DNA of 5,646 nucleotides from Nanobdellota archaeon (GTDB taxonomy: Archaea; Nanobdellota; Nanobdellia; SCGC-AAA011-G17; VGLX01). Position 1 is the stretch's first letter; each line of letters opens with the position of its first letter. A program made the position numbers and the translations under genes. The notes beneath the pieces were generated by a model. The model did not search any database, was not told the DNA's origin, and saw nothing but the letters and a program-made list of their open reading frames with translations. The stretch lies in the NCBI GenBank assembly GCA_018894775.1, contig JAHIPG010000374.1:1-5646 (forward strand). The letters are read 5' to 3'. Positions 1 to 5,242 of this stretch are shown piece after piece.

Positions 1-175
1 ACTTACATCCTACAGGGCAACCGGACTGGACAGAAACGCATAAAGTCCATCTATCTTTCCTTCCATTCTTACCAATACCTAAGTCTACACTCTCAGCTAC
101 AGTATCTCCTGCCTTCCAAACATATTTTTTTACATCGTCTGTTTTTGACTGTAATGTTTTGAGTAATTTTATCAT
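1..175 (-). CDS. RlmN/Cfr-like radical SAM protein, N-terminal 58 codons only (runs off the window)
   Basis: Only the amino end is visible. Residues 43-58 read WTLCVSVQSGCPVGCK, with C53 and C57 spaced as the first two cysteines of a CxxxCxxC [4Fe-4S] motif; the third would lie just outside the window. The block closely resembles the start of the radical SAM barrel in RlmN/Cfr rRNA adenine methyltransferases (E. coli RlmN has LCVSSQVGC around C125). Only about 52 residues precede the first cluster cysteine here, so most of the usual N-terminal accessory domain is absent. This is not a start-choice artefact: the in-frame codon at 190-188 is TAA and the first start after it is ATG 175. The start overlaps the NadM-Nudix stop as ATGA and has AGGAGG 7 nt upstream. 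Family membership is fairly firm. The substrate is unknown, and 23S rRNA methylation should not be assumed. Confidence 0.8.
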   Translation of the reverse strand, partial: MIKLLKTLQSKTDDVKKYVWKAGDTVAESVDLGIGKNGRKDRWTLCVSVQSGCPVGCK

Positions 176-1059
176 TTTGTTTCCTCCTTATGCTTAAAAT
201 AATCGTCCAGAATCTTTTTATGGTCGAATACTAACTCAGGCAGGTTATCCTTTGTGAATACCTTCACCTTCTTAGCATCACTGTTAGCCTTAGGCTTACC
301 ATTACCCTTAGCTATGTAAACAGTTGAAATTTTATGATTTCTCGGATCTCTACTTGGCTCAGAATAAGTATGGAACTGCTTGACCAGTTTAACATCCAAA
401 GATGTTTCCTCTTTCATTTCCCTTACAGCTGCTGCTTCCAGACTTTCACCATAGTCAACATGTCCACCAGGTATTGCCCAACCAAAAGGTTCATGTTTTC
501 TTTCGATAAGCACTATGCCTCCTTGGTATTCTATTATTACATCAACAGTGGGGATTGGATTCTTGTAGACCACAGAGAGATCTTTTATTCTTTTTTCACC
601 GTCAGCTTCCTTGATTGCCTTTGCAGCCTCTTTTGTAACATATTTTTCCCATGGCTGTGATTTGGATATCATGTCTCGGACCATTGTAGCGCTTATGTAA
701 CTCTTTTTGCTGTTCAGAACTTTAACTTCCAATCCTTCTTTCTCAAAAAGTTCCTTCACCAACTTGTTACCAGTGAAAACAACGTCAACTTTTCCTGTGA
801 TATTCAAAGCGTGCTTAACCCATCTTCCATAATCGTCGAGATCAGGTATATGTTTTATTGTGTAATTATCAATCTCAAGGGAAGCATTTATCATGTCTAC
901 TCTTTCTTTCAGAGTGAAAGGGTTATCAATTGTATGATGCTTGTTAGAACTACCTACACCGATGATAAGGTAGTCTACCTCTTTCGAAATTTTATTAATT
1001 ATCTTATAATGGGCCTTGTGAAAAGGCTGAAATCTTCCTACAAAAAGTCCTGTTTTCAT
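172..1059 (-). CDS. nadM: Bifunctional NMN/NaMN adenylyltransferase (archaeal NadM type) fused to a Nudix hydrolase
   Basis: Two-domain, 295-aa protein. Residues 1 to about 160 are an archaeal-type nucleotidyltransferase: GRFQPFH at 8-14 leads into the (H/T)xGH-type motif, here HKAH (14-17, Gly replaced by Ala), and ISATMVR at 122-128 matches the second nucleotide-binding motif. This domain joins ATP to NMN or NaMN to give NAD or NaAD. Residues about 165-295 are a Nudix domain: the box runs from G199 through E205 to REMKEE (213-218), and the REUxEExGU glycine is Ser220. The WAIPGGH lead-in and the later SRDPR segment (236-240) resemble ADP-ribose pyrophosphatases, so ADP-ribose or a related nucleotide is the inferred substrate. 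The same domain pair is known from cyanobacterial and Francisella proteins. The start overlaps the nadE stop (ATGA), with GGAGGT at 1066-1071. It supplies the middle step of the encoded nicotinate-to-NAD route. Confidence 0.93.
   Translation of the reverse strand: MKTGLFVGRFQPFHKAHYKIINKISKEVDYLIIGVGSSNKHHTIDNPFTLKERVDMINASLEIDNYTIKHIPDLDDYGRWVKHALNITGKVDVVFTGNKLVKELFEKEGLEVKVLNSKKSYISATMVRDMISKSQPWEKYVTKEAAKAIKEADGEKRIKDLSVVYKNPIPTVDVIIEYQGGIVLIERKHEPFGWAIPGGHVDYGESLEAAAVREMKEETSLDVKLVKQFHTYSEPSRDPRNHKISTVYIAKGNGKPKANSDAKKVKVFTKDNLPELVFDHKKILDDYFKHKEETK
183..188 (-). promoter_or_regulatory. Shine-Dalgarno site of the RlmN-like gene
   Basis: AGGAGG on the minus strand, 7 nt before ATG 175, embedded in the last codons of the NadM-Nudix gene. 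With the in-frame TAA at 190-188 it fixes the start of the RlmN-like gene and shows that its short N-terminus is genuine. Confidence 0.85.
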
Positions 1060-1772
1060 TCTTCTACCTCCAGTCTATCTGGCATCTTTTTCTTGTGCCA
1101 TGAACCTTTTCTCAGATTCTCAACTCTTTCCAGAACTTTCTGCTCAATACCTTCTGTCTCCCCTTGAAGAATTTTATCCAAAGTATGGTAGTTGAATCCT
1201 AGTTCATTCTCATCTGTCTGCCCATCCCAAAGTTCTGCGCTAGGTGCTTTTGTTATCAGTTGTTCAGGAATTCCTAATTCTTCTGCCATCTCCCAAACCT
1301 CTGTCTTGTACAGGTGAGCGATAGGTTCTATGTCAACAGCTCCGTCACCATGTTTTGTGAAGTAGCCTATCTCCATCTCTGACTTGTTAGTTGTTCCAAG
1401 AACTAAACGATTCTTATTGTTAGCTGCTCCATAAAGCAAACACATCCTCACTCTAGCCATCAGGTTCCCTTTTGACAGATCCTTATCAAAGTATTTTGCC
1501 TGTTCTTCAAAAGAATCAACAACAGGTTTAATGTTGACAATATCATAGTCAATGCCAAGCTCTTTAGCAACTAATTCACCATCTTCTACGCTCTGACTGT
1601 CATAAGGCATGATTAATCCGTATACCTTAGCTTTTCCTAATGCTCTTACTGAAAGGTAAGCTATTATTGTTGAATCAATCCCTCCGCTAAGACCAATAAT
1701 TCCTCCATCAAGGTTTCCTGTCCTTTCCCTAATGAAATTTTCTATTTTTTCTATCTCTTTTCTGTATTTCAT
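1056..1772 (-). CDS. nadE: NH3-dependent NAD+ synthetase
   Basis: 238-aa N-type ATP pyrophosphatase that amidates NaAD to NAD through an adenylated intermediate. Visible motifs: the PP-loop SGGIDS at 29-34, GNLMARVRM at 102-110, GTTNKSE at 126-132, TKHGDGAVD at 139-147, and the loop KAPSAELWDGQTDE at 175-188. Length and start match the short ammonia-dependent form. There is no N-terminal nitrilase-type glutaminase domain, so free ammonia or a separate amidotransferase must supply nitrogen. The ATG overlaps the pncB stop as ATGA, with GGAGGT at 1782-1787 nine nt upstream, so translational coupling is likely. It catalyses the last step of the Preiss-Handler route, after PncB and NadM. Assignment is secure from motifs and context. 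Confidence 0.96.
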   Translation of the reverse strand: MKYRKEIEKIENFIRERTGNLDGGIIGLSGGIDSTIIAYLSVRALGKAKVYGLIMPYDSQSVEDGELVAKELGIDYDIVNIKPVVDSFEEQAKYFDKDLSKGNLMARVRMCLLYGAANNKNRLVLGTTNKSEMEIGYFTKHGDGAVDIEPIAHLYKTEVWEMAEELGIPEQLITKAPSAELWDGQTDENELGFNYHTLDKILQGETEGIEQKVLERVENLRKGSWHKKKMPDRLEVEE

Positions 1773-2842
1773 TTTAGTAATACCTCCTCTAATCTTGGAT
1801 TAGGGTTCAATTTTCTTCCTTTCTTTGAGAATGGTTTGCCATCTTTTTCGACGATATCTGCTGTTGCGTAGTGAGCATTGAATAATCCTCCTGCTCCGAT
1901 AGCATCGAAAAGTTTCACTCCAAGTTTTTTTTCTGCTTCAACAAAAGCTTTTACCTTATCCACTTTTCCAAAACCGCTTGAAAGAACTATCTTTGCATCT
2001 GGAAAACCGGCTGAATCCAAAGCCTTCCTCATGTTGTATGCAAGCTCTATTGTGACGCCGTTACCTGTCTCATACGTATTTCCGTTGTCTGGTGTTCCAC
2101 CTTCACCGATGTTCTCTTTACAGGTATCAATCCTTACACCTGAAAAATTCTTACCAAGAGCCTTAGCTGTTTCTACAGCGTCTGTTAGTTCCCTATTAAA
2201 TGTATCTATCAGAATCAACCTGTCTATGTCTTTGTCGATGTGCTTATCAAATGCTTTTGCTGCCTTTACTGTGCCACCGTAAGCCAAAGCCAATGCATGA
2301 GGGATTGTTCCTACACCTTCCTGACCGAAAGTTTCAGCTCCGATGTCTGTTGATGCTGCTACACATCCACCTTTGTAAGCTGCTTCTGCAATCTTAGCAT
2401 CTAGACTGTAATGCCAGTGCCTTGCTCCAAAGTAAAGGACAGGCCTTCCTTCTGCAGCCTCTACAACCTCTCTTGCGTTCTTCTCAACCTGCTCAAGATC
2501 TATATCTCCACCAGTTGTCTTAGAGGTTATAACTCCGAGATACATAGTCTCTAGCTCGATGAAATCCTGAAGGTTTCCTTCTATTGTCATAACTGCTTCA
2601 CAAGGTTCATAATCTGAGCCTTCAGGCAGAGCATAAACCTTCCCTCTATTCTCTTTCAGTTTAGAGTATTTTTCAAGAATCTGAATAGCTTCTTCAATGC
2701 CTCTAATCTTTCCAGGCCCTTTCCTCACAAAGACCTGCATCTTAACCCAAGGGTTGACACCATCCTTCTCCAATACTTCCCTTGATCTCAGGAAATATTT
2801 GTCTGTATATTTTTCATGTTTTTCCGGTAAATCATATTTCAT
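1769..2842 (-). CDS. pncB: Nicotinate phosphoribosyltransferase
   Basis: 357-aa enzyme that condenses nicotinate with PRPP to give NaMN, the entry point of nicotinate salvage. Signatures of the NAPRTase family: TDKYFLR at 13-19, ETMYLGVITSKTT at 98-110, RHWH at 141-144, GTIPHALALAYGG at 178-190, VRIDT at 236-240, LSSG at 287-290 and GAGG at 316-319, the last group lining the phosphate site of the barrel. Length fits the shorter archaeal-type enzymes rather than the longer proteobacterial PncB. The start has GGAGGT at 2853-2858, inside the last codons of the radical SAM gene, and the intergenic gap is only 3 nt. A nicotinamide-specific enzyme (NAMPT) is the main alternative, but the downstream NadE makes nicotinate the sensible substrate. 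Confidence 0.92.
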   Translation of the reverse strand: MKYDLPEKHEKYTDKYFLRSREVLEKDGVNPWVKMQVFVRKGPGKIRGIEEAIQILEKYSKLKENRGKVYALPEGSDYEPCEAVMTIEGNLQDFIELETMYLGVITSKTTGGDIDLEQVEKNAREVVEAAEGRPVLYFGARHWHYSLDAKIAEAAYKGGCVAASTDIGAETFGQEGVGTIPHALALAYGGTVKAAKAFDKHIDKDIDRLILIDTFNRELTDAVETAKALGKNFSGVRIDTCKENIGEGGTPDNGNTYETGNGVTIELAYNMRKALDSAGFPDAKIVLSSGFGKVDKVKAFVEAEKKLGVKLFDAIGAGGLFNAHYATADIVEKDGKPFSKKGRKLNPNPRLEEVLLK

Positions 2843-2845
2843 TTT

Positions 2846-3706
2846 CTAAAATACCTCCATTGTACTTCTTTCTTGGTTGAAGTAATCTGTGATTAACCGA
2901 GAATCTTCTGTTAGCACATACTCCTTTGACCATCCTGTTTCGAAAGCTTGTCCGTTAAGCTCGAAAGGACAAGATGATAATCCGATTGTCATATCTAAGA
3001 ACTGGAAAACATCAATGCTGTGAAATTTCTGATTTTCATTCTGTTCTGACCTCTGGAAAAGCTGCCTTACATTTTCTAAGCCTACCCTGTGTTTTGCAGC
3101 AAAATCATTAGCAGGGACCATCTGAGTGAAAGTAATTTCCCTAAGACCTAACTTCTTTGAGAATTCTATCATTCTTACTATATGGGCAAAATCATCAGTG
3201 TAACCCTTTACAAGAACTGAGTTTAGCCTTACGTTCAATCCAGCAAGAGTTGCCCTTATTATATTGTTGATAACTTTATCATAAACTTTTATACCAACTA
3301 ACTTTTCATATGTCTCTTTATCATAAGAAGGCAGGTTGATTATCACGGTTGTGACACCTGCCAACTTATAATCTTCTGGGTTTTCCAACAATGTTCCATT
3401 GGTTTGTAGGTTGATTTTGTCGAAGTATTTTCCAACCACCTTAATTTTTTTCAATAAGTTTTTATCTAATGTTGGTTCTCCTCCTGAGATTGAAGCTTCT
3501 CTTGCTCCGTTCTCTTTTGCTTTCTTTGCTGCTTTCTCTACAGCTTCGATTGTCTGATTAGATCCATTCTTAGGAGTATTGGCTGCCAGGCAGTATTTGC
3601 ACTTAGCATTACAGGATTCTGTTACCACTAGCCTGAACATTTCAGTTTTGATTTTTCTCATAATCTCAAGGTTCTTTTCCGGTACAAATGATTGTGGTAT
3701 TTTCAT
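2846..3706 (-). CDS. Radical SAM enzyme of unknown substrate in the NAD salvage operon
   Basis: 286-aa single-domain radical SAM protein. C32, C36 and C39 form the CxxxCxxC motif (CNAKCKYC) that holds the [4Fe-4S] cluster. ISGGEPTL at 73-80 is the SAM-binding GGEP motif, and LQTNGTLL at 100-107 is typical of the barrel. The middle part (LNSVLVKGYTDD, 161-172) looks like MoaA and its relatives. The MoaA C-terminal cysteine cluster is missing: only C246 lies in the last 90 residues. There is no multi-cysteine SPASM extension either, so neither MoaA nor a standard peptide-maturase role is supported. Start ATG 3706 has AAAGGAAG at 3712-3719. Position immediately before pncB, and a 21-bp operator in its upstream gap, tie it to NAD metabolism. 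What it modifies is unknown. Confidence 0.9.
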   Translation of the reverse strand: MKIPQSFVPEKNLEIMRKIKTEMFRLVVTESCNAKCKYCLAANTPKNGSNQTIEAVEKAAKKAKENGAREASISGGEPTLDKNLLKKIKVVGKYFDKINLQTNGTLLENPEDYKLAGVTTVIINLPSYDKETYEKLVGIKVYDKVINNIIRATLAGLNVRLNSVLVKGYTDDFAHIVRMIEFSKKLGLREITFTQMVPANDFAAKHRVGLENVRQLFQRSEQNENQKFHSIDVFQFLDMTIGLSSCPFELNGQAFETGWSKEYVLTEDSRLITDYFNQERSTMEVF

Positions 3707-3717
3707 TTTGGCTTCCT

Positions 3718-3738
3718 TTATTGTATTTTTTACACTAA
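3718..3738 (-). promoter_or_regulatory. Candidate NAD-regulon operator, site 4 (before the radical SAM gene)
   Basis: On the minus strand this reads TTAGTGT-(aaaaaat)-ACAATAA, an imperfect 21-bp palindrome with 6 of 7 arm positions symmetrical. Both arms are identical to those of the site at 4111-4131. It fills most of the 46-bp gap between the 88-aa gene and the radical SAM gene and ends beside that gene's Shine-Dalgarno site. The repeat is seen directly; binding by a regulator is inferred. Confidence 0.7.
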
Positions 3739-3744
3739 CTACCT

Positions 3745-3757
3745 CTTAAAATTTAAG
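3745..3757 (-). promoter_or_regulatory. Possible internal TATA box for the radical SAM-pncB-nadE-nadM genes
   Basis: CTTAAATTTTAAG overlaps the stop codon of the 88-aa gene and lies 3 nt before the extended operator repeat (3718-3741). This mirrors the TATA-then-operator arrangement at the main promoter. Initiation would fall near 3725. The upstream BRE is weak (GAATGT), and the 13-bp sequence is a perfect AT-rich palindrome, so it may be chance. Confidence 0.4.
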
Positions 3758-4019
3758 ACATTCCTAAGTCATCAGAATAGTCTGGTTCAAATTTGTCTGT
3801 CCTACTTTCTAATCTGTCATCTGGTTCGTCGAAAAGCTGAAGTTTAATTTCCAAACCTTTTGCTGGAATCAGCTTTCCGCCTTTCTTTGATCCTTCAAGG
3901 ATTGCTTGTTGCAAATCTTCAGGTGTACCATATTCCCTTACGTCATATCTATCATAGCTGGTTCCGCAAGGCCTATCCTCATATTCCTTCCATTTTTCAA
4001 TCAAATAATATTTTGCCAT
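3753..4019 (-). CDS. Small protein of unknown function, first gene of the NAD unit
   Basis: 88 aa; I do not recognise the family. The opening MAKYYLIEKW looks like a beta strand. A predicted helix follows around PEDLQQAILEGSKK (33-46), then a probable strand GLEIKLQLFDE (55-65), then an acidic, charged tail to the end. One cysteine (C18); no signal peptide, membrane segment or obvious DNA-binding motif. It is very likely a real gene. ATG 4019 has AAGGAAGG at 4029-4036 nine nt upstream. It is the first reading frame after the BRE/TATA promoter, three candidate operators precede it, and its stop is 46 nt before the radical SAM gene. Being first behind the same operators suggests a role in the pathway, perhaps as a partner of the radical SAM enzyme or a sensor, but that is only context. 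Confidence 0.75.
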   Translation of the reverse strand: MAKYYLIEKWKEYEDRPCGTSYDRYDVREYGTPEDLQQAILEGSKKGGKLIPAKGLEIKLQLFDEPDDRLESRTDKFEPDYSDDLGMS

Positions 4020-4037
4020 TGTTTTTTTCCTTCCTTG

Positions 4038-4058
4038 TTAGTGTCATTTCAACACTAA
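4038..4058 (-). promoter_or_regulatory. Candidate NAD-regulon operator, site 3 (perfect 21-bp palindrome)
   Basis: TTAGTGT-(N7)-ACACTAA with perfectly complementary arms; one further base pair on each side (4037 and 4059) makes 8-bp arms. It directly abuts the AAGGAAGG Shine-Dalgarno site of the 88-aa gene, so as RNA it could also form a hairpin with a 7-nt loop next to the ribosome site. It shares the TTAGTGT-N7-ACA(A/C)TAA geometry with three other sites here, which favours a DNA operator. It is the most symmetrical of the set. Confidence 0.75.
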
Positions 4059-4074
4059 CTATTTGAACAAAAAT

Positions 4075-4110
4075 GGTCAGTGTGAAGTTATTGTTTATTT
4101 CACACCAACC
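4075..4110 (-). repeat. Inverted repeat able to form a leader hairpin
   Basis: Arms GGTCAGTGTGAA (4075-4086) and TTCACACCAACC (4099-4110) flank a 12-nt loop. As DNA the arms match at 10 of 12 positions. In the leftward transcript both mismatches become G-U wobbles, giving an unbroken 12-pair stem. It overlaps operator site 2, so part of the symmetry may come from the operator. Whether the RNA structure matters is unknown. Confidence 0.5.
4088..4108 (-). promoter_or_regulatory. Candidate NAD-regulon operator, site 2
   Basis: Minus strand reads TTGGTGT-(gaaataa)-ACAATAA, one base away from the arms of the sites at 4111-4131 and 3718-3738. It lies 2 bp from site 1, a 23-bp start-to-start spacing or about two helical turns, so two dimers could bind side by side near the predicted start of transcription. 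Confidence 0.6.
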
Positions 4111-4131
4111 TTATTGTATAGTATACACTAA
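4111..4131 (-). promoter_or_regulatory. Candidate NAD-regulon operator, site 1 (between TATA box and start site)
   Basis: Minus strand reads TTAGTGT-(atactat)-ACAATAA, with both arms identical to site 4 at 3718-3738. Including flanks, 20 of 24 positions agree between 4111-4134 and 3718-3741. It begins 4 bp downstream of the leftward TATA box and covers the predicted start near 4114, the classic place for a repressor that blocks polymerase recruitment. Confidence 0.7.
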
Positions 4132-4135
4132 TTAC

Positions 4136-4149
4136 TATATAAAGGTTTC
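4136..4149 (-). promoter_or_regulatory. Archaeal promoter (BRE + TATA) of the leftward NAD unit
   Basis: The minus strand reads GAAACC (BRE, 4149-4144) directly followed by TTTATATA (TATA, 4143-4136). Initiation is expected about 25 nt downstream, near 4114, giving a leader of roughly 95 nt before the 88-aa gene. Operator site 1 occupies the TATA-to-start interval, and sites 2 and 3 lie in the leader. Confidence 0.75.
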
Positions 4150-4169
4150 GCTTTTAGAATATACAAATC

Positions 4170-4183
4170 AAAAAGCTTAAATA
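4170..4183 (+). promoter_or_regulatory. Archaeal promoter (BRE + TATA) of the rightward genes
   Basis: AAAAAG (4170-4175) followed by CTTAAATA (4176-4183) is a typical BRE/TATA pair. Initiation is expected near 4205, leaving a short leader of about 25 nt that holds the GGGAGG site. The two divergent TATA boxes are about 40 bp apart, so factors at one could affect the other. Confidence 0.7.
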
Positions 4184-4215
4184 TTACATAATCACCCAAT
4201 AGTAGTAACATTTTT

Positions 4216-4221
4216 GGGAGG
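4216..4221 (+). promoter_or_regulatory. Shine-Dalgarno site of the 334-aa gene
   Basis: GGGAGG, nine nt before ATG 4231. It supports that start and lies within the short predicted leader. Confidence 0.75.
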
Positions 4222-4230
4222 CTTTACATA

Positions 4231-5235
4231 ATGATAGTAAGAGAATGTAGCAGATACAGTAATAAATATACAGAAGAAAAACTAACATCTAGAATAAGAT
4301 TTCCGACGACATTCAGGCCAAAAAAAGACCTGCAAAACAAGATAAACGAAGCGCTAAAAACAAAAGAAGAGAAAGTAAAAGGCCACTTAACATTCCAAAA
4401 CCTTATCGACCAAAGTATTGATCTAATCTATGATACAGATCCAGAACATCCATTCTATTACACAGAATTCAAGTTTGATAAAGGAACAAATGTCACAATA
4501 AATTTCTCATCACTGGAATTTAGAGGGGATATGGCAAGACTACCCGACGACAAATATGCTATAGAAAGGATACTCATAGAATCAAAGATAAAAGAACCTC
4601 TACAAGCAATACAAGACACATTCATAGAGAACCCTTTCAACTACATAAACATGCCCTTCCAACACGACAACTACAAAATAGAACCAATGAAGATACATAA
4701 GAAAGACAACCCAAGAATATTCAAAGGAGGACTATACATAGGACATCTAGATTTCAACTTCAAAGAAGACGGAGACTACTATGTCGTCGATAACGGGGAA
4801 TTTGGACTTGTAAACGATGAAATAAAAGAAGAATACCTCAATGTTCCACTCGCCAAGAAATTCAATTGGACAAAACAAGTAAAAGAAACACGAGCATGCT
4901 TCCTAAGCATATACCAAGCACTCCCATTCACAGAAAAAGAAAGAGAAGCACTAAAGAACCTCCAACATATGGACATAAGCTACAGATTCCCAAGATCCTG
5001 GGAGACACCTGATGATGAAAACTGCAAACACCACTTCAACCTAGATATAAGGAAAGAAGGGGATGAATACAAATTTTTCATGGTCATAGATGACACATTC
5101 TTAGACGGATTAGATAGGGATGTTATATTTCCCGCAGAAAAATTCTTTGAACATGAAGCCAAGACAAAGAAATACCTAGGATTTGAAGATATAGAACTGA
5201 GCAGACCAAAAGTAACAAGAGGCAACAAGACCTAG
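4231..5235 (+). CDS. 334-aa protein of unknown function with a possible ribbon-helix-helix-like N-terminus
   Basis: I do not recognise this family. The N-terminal part has a short strand RIRFPTTFR (21-29), a charged helix (about 31-48) and a second helix LTFQNLIDQSIDLIY (53-67). This pattern is loosely like a ribbon-helix-helix DNA-binding fold with a long linker. Residues 75-330 look like a mixed alpha/beta region rich in Phe, Tyr, Asp and Lys, with no catalytic motif I can name, no signal peptide and no membrane segment. ATG 4231 is supported by GGGAGG and an archaeal promoter. Isoleucine codons are mostly ATA (17 of the first 20), unlike the leftward genes. It is followed 7 nt later by a gene with a similar N-terminal motif. 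Being divergent from an operator-controlled unit makes a regulator conceivable but unproven. Confidence 0.8.
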   Translation: MIVRECSRYSNKYTEEKLTSRIRFPTTFRPKKDLQNKINEALKTKEEKVKGHLTFQNLIDQSIDLIYDTDPEHPFYYTEFKFDKGTNVTINFSSLEFRGDMARLPDDKYAIERILIESKIKEPLQAIQDTFIENPFNYINMPFQHDNYKIEPMKIHKKDNPRIFKGGLYIGHLDFNFKEDGDYYVVDNGEFGLVNDEIKEEYLNVPLAKKFNWTKQVKETRACFLSIYQALPFTEKEREALKNLQHMDISYRFPRSWETPDDENCKHHFNLDIRKEGDEYKFFMVIDDTFLDGLDRDVIFPAEKFFEHEAKTKKYLGFEDIELSRPKVTRGNKT

Positions 5236-5242
5236 AGCTAGA

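Noticed and set aside
1878..2282. Plus-strand open frame of 134 codons opposite pncB
   Set aside because: It lies wholly antisense to a strongly supported enzyme gene, with Ser/Leu/Pro-rich composition typical of a shadow frame. The other plus-strand frames at 334-660, 811-1167, 2200-2397 and 3860-4066 are rejected for the same reason.
2846..3706. Annotation as MoaA
   Set aside because: The radical SAM core is similar, but the C-terminal cysteine cluster needed for GTP binding is missing and no molybdopterin genes are nearby.
4003..4047. Short minus-strand reading frame starting at ATG 4047 in the leader, overlapping the 88-aa gene start
   Set aside because: It has no Shine-Dalgarno site, its ATG lies inside the operator palindrome, it is out of frame with the 88-aa gene, and it stops after about 16 codons.
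4037..4059. Hairpin as a transcription terminator
   Set aside because: It lies between promoter and gene, is followed in the transcript by an A-rich Shine-Dalgarno region rather than a U run, and fits the operator set.
4119..4130. Small palindrome-like TAGT-N4-ACTA inside operator site 1
   Set aside because: It is not shared by the other three sites; the 21-bp geometry explains the region better.
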